Source: Mycetocola miduiensis (GTDB taxonomy: Bacteria; Actinomycetota; Actinomycetes; Actinomycetales; Microbacteriaceae). From it: a DNA stretch of 64,000 nucleotides. Of this stretch, positions 42,797-49,239 are shown piece by piece; the first letter of the stretch is position 1, and every line of letters begins with the position of its first letter. The position numbers were made by a program, and so were the translations under genes. The stretch lies in contig NZ_FOVM01000004.1 in assembly GCF_900115155.1 (NCBI RefSeq), positions 150,391 to 214,390 of the forward strand. Direction: 5' to 3'. The notes beneath the pieces are model-generated. The model made no database searches. It worked only from the letters and a program-made list of their open reading frames with translations, and was not told where the DNA came from.

Positions 42797-43378
42797 TCAT
42801 CTTCTGGCCGGGGGCAGCGGAGTCCTGGTCACCGGCCTTATCGGTTCACCGCGGCGTTCCTGACCGGGCAGCGGCCGGGACCTGCGACCGTAGATCAGCT
42901 CGGACGAGTCGAGGAGCCATGGCACGAGGGCGATGGCCACGCCGTGCACGAGCATGAGCTGGTTGCGTACCCGCTTGGCACGACGGTTGTGAAGCAGTGA
43001 CTCCCACCAGTGACCGACGATGTACTGGGGCAGGTAGACGGTGACGACGGTCGACCCGTGTTCCTCGCGAGACCGGCCTTCTCGCCGAGATTCCGGTGTG
43101 CCACCTCGTAATCGCCGCCACCGGACGGGTAGGCCTTGATCAGCTGCCGGTAACTCGCGACGACGACGACAAGCAGCACCACGACGCAGGCGGCCACCCA
43201 GGGCGCGAAGCTGAGGAACGCGAGCCCGCCGAGCATCAGGATCATCAGCAGTTCCTGCGGTGCGTATGCCACGCTCGACAGCGCGTCGCTGGCGAAGATG
43301 GGGAGAGCGAGCCGCTTCGGGAGGAGCTGTCCTTCGAGTTTTTCTGTTGGGAGAGGTTCGCCGAGGAGAAGGCGTCTG
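42797..43378 (-). pseudogene. APC-family permease remnant with a large internal deletion
   Basis: Two pieces of one amino acid/polyamine (APC-type) permease of about 650 residues lie next to each other in different frames. The upstream piece (43378 to about 43070) reads RRLLLGEPLPTEKLEGQLLP, then FASDALSSVAYAPQELLMI, a membrane helix and YPSGGGDYEVAHRNLGEKAG, the family N-terminus. The downstream piece (about 43065 to 42797) reads HGSTVVTVYLPQYIVGHWWE and SLLHNRRAKRVRNQLML, the family C-terminus. About 450-500 central residues are missing, as are the first few residues and the start codon. The junction is at about 43060-43075. Confidence 0.8.
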
Positions 43379-43394
43379 CACTGCGGCGAAACCG

Positions 43395-44021
43395 TTACTC
43401 GGTGGTTGTTCCGAACGCCGCCCGGATGCCGTCGCGCACGCGGTCGAGGTCGATCTTTAGCTGCTGCACCGTCGCATCCGTCAACGTGCCCGTCGCCACC
43501 TGCTGGCGAAGGTCTGAGCGGAGCTGCTGACGGAACTGGGCGATCGCCACGTCAGCGTCGTGGAGGGCGATCCGGCTGGTTGTGCGGGAATCGGGTTCCT
43601 CCGTCGAGACGAACGGAGCGTTCGATGCCGTCTGTTTCGCCTGGCGCGCGGCGGACGCGAGGTCCGCCTTGAGGCTGCGCATGGCATCCGTGACGCCGGT
43701 GCGCACTTCATCGGCGAGCCGGCGAACCGAGTTCGTGAGCTCGAGTTCGATGGCGTCGAGGTCTCCCTGGCGACCCTCTAGTTCACGGCGCCCGGCATCC
43801 GTGATCGAGTACACGGTCTTGCGGCCGTCGCTCTCCTTTGTGACGAGGCCTTCTTCCTCGAGTTTGGCCAGCCGGGGGTAGATCGTGCCGGCACTCGGCG
43901 AGTAGGTTCCCCCGAAGCGGTCCGACAGGGACTGGATCAATTCGTACCCGTGCTTCGGGCCCTCCGCGAGGAGGCTCAACAGGTAGAGGCGGAGGCTTCC
44001 GTGGCTGAAGACGGGGCTCAT
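43395..44021 (-). CDS. PadR-family transcriptional regulator
   Basis: A 208-residue PadR regulator. The winged-helix domain covers about residues 1-85: HGSLRLYLLSLLAEGPKHGYE, SPSAGTIYPRLAKLEEEGLV, then SDGRKTVYSITDAGRREL. The C-terminal about 120 residues are helical and charged and longer than in minimal PadR proteins. It starts inside the stop of the DUF4097 gene with a four-base overlap, so both are in one operon. Its probable operators are the CGATATATCG dyads upstream of that operon. The deleted permease remnant directly follows its stop. Confidence 0.9.
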   Translation of the reverse strand: MSPVFSHGSLRLYLLSLLAEGPKHGYELIQSLSDRFGGTYSPSAGTIYPRLAKLEEEGLVTKESDGRKTVYSITDAGRRELEGRQGDLDAIELELTNSVRRLADEVRTGVTDAMRSLKADLASAARQAKQTASNAPFVSTEEPDSRTTSRIALHDADVAIAQFRQQLRSDLRQQVATGTLTDATVQQLKIDLDRVRDGIRAAFGTTTE

Positions 44022-44875
44022 GCCACGCCACCCGTCGAGAAGGCGCCGTCCGAGTCGGCTGTTGCAGGTTCCGACCGGCGGATCACGGTGACGTTGCCCG
44101 AGACCGAGTTGGCGACCACATCGGTGTAGAAGTTGCCGTCACCCTCTGTGGTGCTCTTGAACCCGCGACCGCGGGTGCCTTTGATGACCGAGCTGTCGAG
44201 CTGCAGCCTGCCCGACACGGTGTTGACGACGTAGCGCGTGCCGACGTCGGGCGACAGGCGTGCCGTCACGTTGCCTGAAACCGTGTTCGTGGCGATCCGG
44301 TCGCAGTGCCCGACCGCGTCGACGAAGACGTCGCCGGAGACGCCGTCGCTGGAGAACTTTGAGATGTTCCCCGATACGGTGATGTCGCCGGACACGGTGT
44401 GGGCGTTGATCGACCCGGTGTGCGACTGCACACTGATCTCGCCTGAGACGCTGTTGAGGTCCAGGTCGCCTGTGACGCCCTCGACCTGCAATTCACCGTT
44501 CACCGTCGAGAGTTTTGCGCTGGTCTTCAGCCCCGAGATGAGGGCGCTCGCCGACACCATGCCAAACGTCAACGCGACGGAGCGCGGCACGAGCACGCTG
44601 ATCTCTGCCTTGGCAGAATTCTGGCCGAACGACTTGAACACGTCGAGGAAGTTCTCCCAGCCCAGCTGAGGATGGTCGATTTCGAGGACGTCGCCGTCGA
44701 TCGAAATCTTGAGGTCCTTGCCGGTCACGCTATGAACCTCGATGCGAGCCGACTCTTCATCGTGGCCGAGAATGTCGATCTGACCGCCGATGAGGCCAAC
44801 CTTGAGCTTGCGCACAAGCTCGACGTCGATGATGCGTGACTCCCCGGGGAGCACGACCCACTTTTCCAATGCCAT
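44018..44875 (-). CDS. DUF4097-family beta-strand-repeat protein
   Basis: A 285-residue protein of the DUF4097 (putative adhesin/beta-helix) family. From about residue 95 it is built of short repeated strands such as LEVEGVTGDLDLNSVSGEIS, HTVSGDITVSGNISK and NTVSGNVTARLSPD, which should stack as a right-handed beta-solenoid. There is no signal peptide or membrane helix, so it is probably cytosolic. It is the first gene of a pair with the PadR regulator, a common arrangement in Actinobacteria. Function is unknown; a link to envelope stress is often assumed. Confidence 0.88.
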   Translation of the reverse strand: MALEKWVVLPGESRIIDVELVRKLKVGLIGGQIDILGHDEESARIEVHSVTGKDLKISIDGDVLEIDHPQLGWENFLDVFKSFGQNSAKAEISVLVPRSVALTFGMVSASALISGLKTSAKLSTVNGELQVEGVTGDLDLNSVSGEISVQSHTGSINAHTVSGDITVSGNISKFSSDGVSGDVFVDAVGHCDRIATNTVSGNVTARLSPDVGTRYVVNTVSGRLQLDSSVIKGTRGRGFKSTTEGDGNFYTDVVANSVSGNVTVIRRSEPATADSDGAFSTGGVA

Positions 44876-44917
44876 TGTTCTTCCTTCTCCTGTCGACCCG
44901 AGGTCGATGTGAGATCA

Positions 44918-44953
44918 CGATATATCGCGACCGGTGAAAGTTACGATATATCG
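44918..44953. promoter_or_regulatory. Two CGATATATCG dyads upstream of DUF4097-PadR
   Basis: The perfect 10-bp palindrome CGATATATCG occurs at 44918-44927 and 44944-44953, 26 bp apart. Each copy is followed by CG. They are 42 and 68 bases upstream of the DUF4097 start. PadR proteins bind AT-rich dyads in their own promoters, so these are likely operators for the adjacent PadR. A diverged copy, CGCGATATAGCG, lies before the PGPGW gene at about 42006. Confidence 0.65.
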
Positions 44954-45001
44954 CGTTCAGGGGAAGATCAAGCGGTCTCGAGGAACACTCAGGAATGGCG
45001 C

Positions 45002-45301
45002 TCAGCCCTGTTCGACAGGAAGGCCCGCGTCGGTCCAGGCGTAGGTGCCCCCATCGACATTGACGACGTCGAGATCGTGGGTCTCCAGATATTCGGCAAC
45101 TTTGCCGCTGCGGCCGCCGACCGCACAGATGAGGTAGATCGTCTCATCCGCGGGAAGCTCGTCAATCCTGTCGATGATTTGGCTCATCGGCATGCTCACA
45201 GCACCAGCGGCTCGCACCTGGGCGAACTCATCAGGCTCTCGCACGTCAATGACGATGGCGTCAGTCAGCTTCGCGAGCTCGGTTACGGTGATGCTTTGCA
45301 T
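45002..45301 (-). CDS. Single-domain rhodanese
   Basis: A 99-residue rhodanese-like sulfurtransferase. It has the N-terminal VIDVREPDEFAQVRAAGAVS, the active-site loop CAVGGRSGK with the catalytic Cys (about residue 66) and the C-terminal VNVDGGTYAWTDAGLP. Such proteins carry persulfide sulfur from thiosulfate or low-molecular-weight thiols. I chose ATG 45301; the longer frame to 45520 overlaps the divergent MerR gene. The start-to-start distance to that gene is 128 bases, and the TTGACGC-GCGTCAA dyad lies between them. Confidence 0.92.
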   Translation of the reverse strand: MQSITVTELAKLTDAIVIDVREPDEFAQVRAAGAVSMPMSQIIDRIDELPADETIYLICAVGGRSGKVAEYLETHDLDVVNVDGGTYAWTDAGLPVEQG

Positions 45302-45375
45302 GGTGGTGGTCCCCTCGAAAGTTCGTCTCTGCGATTCTCCGCCCGCCCGACCGCATGCGCAATTTGCCGCTGCAA

Positions 45376-45406
45376 TTGACATTGACGCTGCGTCAACGTT
45401 TAGCGT
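45376..45406 (+). promoter_or_regulatory. MerR-type promoter with 19-bp spacer and central dyad
   Basis: TTGACA (45376-45381) and TAGCGT (45401-45406) are separated by exactly 19 bp, the stretched spacing that MerR-family activators correct by DNA distortion. The 15-bp dyad TTGACGCTGCGTCAA (45382-45396) sits between the two boxes. It is 24 bases before the start of the TipA-like merR gene at 45430, so autoregulation is likely. The divergent rhodanese gene may be affected as well. Confidence 0.75.
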
Positions 45407-45429
45407 TGTTATGGACGAGGAGGACGCCG

Positions 45430-46173
45430 ATGGAATGGTCGATTCAGGAGGTCGCCAGGCACTCCGGCACGACGAGCCGAACCCTGCGTCACTACGGCAA
45501 CCTGGGGTTGTTGCGGCCAAGCCGGGTTGGGGCGAACGGGTACCGCTATTACGACGGGGAATCGCTCGTGCGACTGCAGAGGATCCTGCTCCTTCGCGAC
45601 CTCGGCCTCGGGCTCCCGGCGATCGCCGAGGTGCTCGCGCGCTCGTCCCAGCCAGCAGAAGCCCTCCACACCCACCTCGACTGGCTACGCCGGGAACAGG
45701 ATCGTCTCGCCCTTCAGGTCGCAGCGGTCGAGGACACCCTCAGCAAACTGGAAGGAGGTGAACAACTGATGGCAGAGAACATGTTCGATGGTTTTGACCA
45801 CACGCAGTACCAGGACGAGGTCGAGGAACGCTGGGGCAAGGACGCCTACGCGAAGGGCGACTCCTGGTGGAGGTCGATGACGGATGCCGAGAAGACCGAT
45901 TGGAAGGCACGGTCAGCCGAACTAGGCTCCGACTGGATCGCCGCAGCCGAGTCCGGCATCACGGCAGACAGCGACGAAGCGCAGGCGCTGGCACGCCGCC
46001 ATGTCGAGTGGCTCGCTGCGATCCCGGGAACACCGGGGGCGGTGAAGGAATACGTCACTGGCCTCGGTGACCTGTACGTCGCGGACGAGCGGTTCGCGGC
46101 GAACTACGGCGGCCGGGCCGGCGCCGAGTTCGTCCGCGACACTCTCGCGGTGTACGCGGGCCGCAACCTCTAG
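45430..46173 (+). CDS. TipA-like MerR regulator with TipAS ligand domain
   Basis: A 247-residue regulator. The N-terminal MerR domain begins MEWSIQEVARHSGTTSRTLR and continues YRYYDGESLVRLQRILLLRD. A coiled-coil dimer helix spans about residues 80-112. The C-terminal TipAS domain (about 115-247) has MFDGFDHTQYQDEVEERWG, SWWRSMTDAEKTDWK and a final AANYGGRAGAEFVRDTLAVY. TipAS domains bind thiopeptide-type antibiotics and make the protein an activator. I chose ATG 45430 because GAGGAGG lies upstream. The gene has its own MerR-type promoter and no resistance gene directly downstream on the same strand. Confidence 0.92.
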   Translation: MEWSIQEVARHSGTTSRTLRHYGNLGLLRPSRVGANGYRYYDGESLVRLQRILLLRDLGLGLPAIAEVLARSSQPAEALHTHLDWLRREQDRLALQVAAVEDTLSKLEGGEQLMAENMFDGFDHTQYQDEVEERWGKDAYAKGDSWWRSMTDAEKTDWKARSAELGSDWIAAAESGITADSDEAQALARRHVEWLAAIPGTPGAVKEYVTGLGDLYVADERFAANYGGRAGAEFVRDTLAVYAGRNL

Positions 46174-46200
46174 AAGGCTCGAGGTGGTATCCGTTCACCC

Positions 46201-46917
46201 TCAGGGGCGGGCGGGTGCCGTTTCGGGCGGCCGGACATCGTCATCGAGCCCCCAGAATGCCCCGCGGAGCCCGGCCTTCCGGAAGTAAGCATGAGCCTCG
46301 GCCGGCTCGCGTCGTCGGTACGGCGAATGGAGCCGGCCCTCATACCAGCCGCTGGCGAGGCGCCAGAGCGTTGGGAGGTCGAACACTGATCCCCTCGCGT
46401 TGCCGGTGCGGGCCAGCCAGTCGTCGACGCACCGCTCCGAGCAGAAGATGCGCTGGTTGGAGCAGGCATGGACGACGTCGTCCCAGATGTGGGTCGTCGG
46501 CACGAGGAAGTGCGCGACCTGATTGCCGAGGGGAGGGGCATCCGTCCCCACCGTCCACGCGTGCGGGGTGGCGCAATCCGGGCACATTGTCGCCACGAGC
46601 ACGCTCGGCTCCGTTTTCACCAGGTGGGGGATCGCGAAGGCATCCCACGCGCAGCCGCCCCACCACAGGACCCGCTCGCCCATCACCGAGAAGGCGAAGT
46701 TCCGTGTGGCGAAGGGGTGGGCAAGCACGATCTCGCCGCGCGACCCGAGCACGAGGTGCCGTGCCGCGGCGAGTTCCCTGAAGGCGGTGTCGACCTGTTC
46801 GGCGGTCAGCCCGAGCCTGCGGGTGAGGGTCTCGCGGGTCGGCGCGAGACCGCTTTCCGCGAGGTGCCGGTAGACAGCGAGCCGTACGGATTCAGCGGTG
46901 GTTTCGAGGTCAGCCAT
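46201..46917 (-). CDS. Alkylmercury lyase (MerB)-like protein
   Basis: A 238-residue protein with a winged-helix-like N-terminus (TRETLTRRLGLTAEQVDTAF) and a MerB-like core. The MerB Cys/Asp pair is present in GGCAWDAFAIPHL (C-x-x-D). The second Cys region reads WDDVVHACSNQRIFCSERCV, with extra Cys residues. CPDC (MCPDCATPH) adds a further metal-binding motif. MerB cleaves carbon-mercury bonds, but no merA, merT or merP is nearby, so the true substrate may differ. I chose ATG 46917; the frame extends to 47037. It is convergent with the TipA-like gene, 27 bases from it. Confidence 0.75.
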   Translation of the reverse strand: MADLETTAESVRLAVYRHLAESGLAPTRETLTRRLGLTAEQVDTAFRELAAARHLVLGSRGEIVLAHPFATRNFAFSVMGERVLWWGGCAWDAFAIPHLVKTEPSVLVATMCPDCATPHAWTVGTDAPPLGNQVAHFLVPTTHIWDDVVHACSNQRIFCSERCVDDWLARTGNARGSVFDLPTLWRLASGWYEGRLHSPYRRREPAEAHAYFRKAGLRGAFWGLDDDVRPPETAPARP

Positions 46918-46963
46918 GGCGCAACTCCTTCGCGACGGGGATGCCCGTGGGCCGACCATACGC

Positions 46964-47623
46964 CTAGTTGGCGGGCGAGTCCACGAGGGGCTCGCTCGGT
47001 TCGACGGAACCCTGTAGCTGGTCGTCGACGGCGTCACCCGGCAACGCGATGCGGAACCAGGGGATCGTGATGTTGCAGAGCGGGCCGACCAGCAGTGCGA
47101 ACAGCACGGTACCGACGCCGACGTTTCCGCCGAGGATCCAGCCCGCGGTGAGGACGACGAGTTCGACTCCGGTGCGGCCGACCCAGATCGGCCAGCCGGT
47201 GCGCTCGTGGATGCCGGTCATCAGCCCGTCGCGGGGGCCGGCGCCGAACCGGGCGCCGATGTACAGGCCCGTAGCGAGGGCGAGGACGAACAGCCCGGTC
47301 GGGAACAGGAGGATCCGTAGCCAGAGGTCCAGGTTCTCCGGGATGAGCCAGAGGCCGAGGTCTGCGGCAGGGCCGACCAGCAGCACATTGAGCACCGTGC
47401 CGATGCCGGGTTTCTGCTTGAGCGGAATCCAGATGAGCAGTACGACGGCGCCAACGCCGATGGTGATCGCTCCGAATCCCCAACCGGTCTTCAGCGAGAT
47501 GCCCTGGGTGAGCACATCCCACGGTGCGACGCCGATCGCCGCTCGCACGATGAGGGCCAGGGCGATGCCGTACAGGAGGAGACCGAGGAGTAATTGGATG
47601 GATCGACGCAACATGGTGTCCAT
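46964..47623 (-). CDS. YczE/YitT-family membrane protein
   Basis: A 219-residue membrane protein with five predicted helices, of the YczE-like group. It begins RRSIQLLLGLLLYGIALALI, then GVAPWDVLTQGISLKTG, and has GLYIGARFGAGPRDGLMTGI (a repeated P-x-D-x-L motif in each half). The C-terminus is polar. Start codons at 47623 and 47614 are both possible. It is divergent from the MocR-type gene at 47677, with 53 bases between. This yczE-mocR pairing is a known conserved arrangement, in which the membrane protein is the likely regulatory target. Its substrate is unknown. Confidence 0.88.
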   Translation of the reverse strand: MDTMLRRSIQLLLGLLLYGIALALIVRAAIGVAPWDVLTQGISLKTGWGFGAITIGVGAVVLLIWIPLKQKPGIGTVLNVLLVGPAADLGLWLIPENLDLWLRILLFPTGLFVLALATGLYIGARFGAGPRDGLMTGIHERTGWPIWVGRTGVELVVLTAGWILGGNVGVGTVLFALLVGPLCNITIPWFRIALPGDAVDDQLQGSVEPSEPLVDSPAN

Positions 47624-47636
47624 CCAATTCGATAAT

Positions 47637-47681
47637 TGGCCTTACATCAAGATGCCAATCTGTTTAGAGTGGCCTTATGTC
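47637..47681. promoter_or_regulatory. Direct repeats between YczE and MocR genes
   Basis: TGGCCTTACATC (47637-47648) and TGGCCTTATGTC (47670-47681) match at 10 of 12 positions and are 33 bp apart. The second overlaps the MocR start codon at 47677. MocR/PdxR regulators bind direct repeats in the divergent promoter they control, so these are candidate sites. The first copy may also be read as half of an inverted repeat with GATGCCAA (47651-47658). Confidence 0.5.
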
Positions 47682-49107
47682 AGATGTCCACATCACGGCG
47701 CGGGCGCTTGCGGCGCTTCTCGGGCGCTGGCGCACCGACGACGCCGCGTATCGTTCGCTCGCCGACCGCATCCGCCTGCTCATCCTCGACGGACGGATTC
47801 CCGCCGACACTCGCCTGCCGGCCGAACGTGACCTGGCGGAGCGCCTCGATGTGAGCCGCACGACGGTGACCGCCGCATACCGTGAGCTGAGGGACAGCGA
47901 CTTTCTCGAAAGCATCCGGGGCTCAGGAAGCGTCGCGCAACTCCCCGGAGCCGGCCCCGGCCCCAGCCCGGCAACCACGCTCGGCTACCTCGATTTCAGC
48001 AAAGCGGCGCTTCCAGCCGTGCCGCGGCTGGCGGATGCCGCCCAGCGCGCCGCCCACAGGCTCCCGCACTACCTCGATGCCTTCGACTACGACACGGTCG
48101 GCCTGCCGGAGCTCCGGTCCGCCATCGCCGACCGGTATATCGACGCAGGCTTGCCCACGTCACCGGACGAGATCCTGGTGACGCTCGGAGCGCAGCACGC
48201 AATCGGACTGATCGCGCGTACCCACCTCTCCAGAGGCGACCGTGCGGTGATCGAGCATCCGACCTACCCGCACGCGCACGACGCGCTCCGCGCGGCGGGT
48301 GCTCGACTGGTCCCCGTGGTGGTCACCGCCGAAGACGGCTGGAACACGGATGACCTGGAGCAGGCGATCGACCAGTCCTCACCGACGATCGCCTACCTCA
48401 TGCCCGACTTCCACAACCCGACCGGGGCGACGATGTCGGTCGACGCCCGGCGGCGGGTCTGCCGGGCTGCGGCGAGGCAGGGCACGGTGCTCGTGGTCGA
48501 CGAGACCACCGCCGAGCTCGACATCGATCGCGGTGCGCCGTTCGTGCCGTTCGCTGCATCCGACGACGCCGGAGCGAAGATCCTCACCGTGGGTTCCGTC
48601 GGCAAGACCGTCTGGGGTGGTCTCCGCATCGGATGGATCCGGGCCGAGCGCGGAGTCATCCGCAAACTCGTCGCAGCCCGAACCGTCGGCGACCTCGGCA
48701 CGCCGATCCTCGACCAGCTCACCGTGCTCGAACTGCTGCCGACCATGCCAGAGATCCTCCGCGGCCGTCGCGACCAGCTCGCGGCCACCCGGGACCTCGT
48801 CGAACGGGTACTGGCCGACCGGCTCCCGCACTGGGAGGTTCCGCACGTGAACGGCGGCCTGGCGATCTGGGCCGGGTTGGGAGCGCCGGTGAGCTCGCAG
48901 CTCGTCCTCGCCGCCCGAAGCCAGGGCCTGCTCATCGCCGCAGGCCCCCGGTTCGGCATCGACGGGGCATTCGAACGGTTCCTGCGCATCCCGATCACCT
49001 ATCCGCTGGCGGAGACGGAGCGTGCGCTCGACGCCCTCTCCGTCGCCTGGCGGTCGATCATGCGAGCCCCCGTGCCCGACGCCGCCCTCCTCGCCGAGAT
49101 CGTGTGA
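47677..49107 (+). CDS. MocR-type GntR regulator with aminotransferase fold
   Basis: A 476-residue MocR/PdxR-subfamily protein. The N-terminal GntR winged helix has LADRIRLLILDGRIPADTRL and PAERDLAERLDVSRTTVTAA. The C-terminal about 360 residues are a fold-type I aminotransferase domain with TLGAQHAIGLIARTHL, PDFHNPTGATMSV (PLP Asn) and VGSVGKTVWGGLRIGW, where the PLP Lys is expected (SVGKTVW). Such proteins use PLP or PLP-amino acid adducts as effectors. The gene is divergent from the yczE-like gene and should regulate it. Confidence 0.93.
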   Translation: MSDVHITARALAALLGRWRTDDAAYRSLADRIRLLILDGRIPADTRLPAERDLAERLDVSRTTVTAAYRELRDSDFLESIRGSGSVAQLPGAGPGPSPATTLGYLDFSKAALPAVPRLADAAQRAAHRLPHYLDAFDYDTVGLPELRSAIADRYIDAGLPTSPDEILVTLGAQHAIGLIARTHLSRGDRAVIEHPTYPHAHDALRAAGARLVPVVVTAEDGWNTDDLEQAIDQSSPTIAYLMPDFHNPTGATMSVDARRRVCRAAARQGTVLVVDETTAELDIDRGAPFVPFAASDDAGAKILTVGSVGKTVWGGLRIGWIRAERGVIRKLVAARTVGDLGTPILDQLTVLELLPTMPEILRGRRDQLAATRDLVERVLADRLPHWEVPHVNGGLAIWAGLGAPVSSQLVLAARSQGLLIAAGPRFGIDGAFERFLRIPITYPLAETERALDALSVAWRSIMRAPVPDAALLAEIV

Positions 49108-49239
49108 GCTGTTGGCAATCCCCCGCGCAGCCGGGCGGAAAAGCAGGTCGGGGTACTGTGACACAATTTCACTGGTGAGCCAACCAAAGGCCGCCGCTCG
49201 TCGCGATCGCGGCATCCTTCTCGCAACTTCAGGAGTACC

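Noticed and set aside
46201..47623. A mercury-resistance island formed by the MerR-type regulator, MerB-like protein and membrane protein
   Set aside because: The regulator is TipA-type with a drug-binding domain, the membrane protein is YczE-like, and merA, merT and merP are absent.
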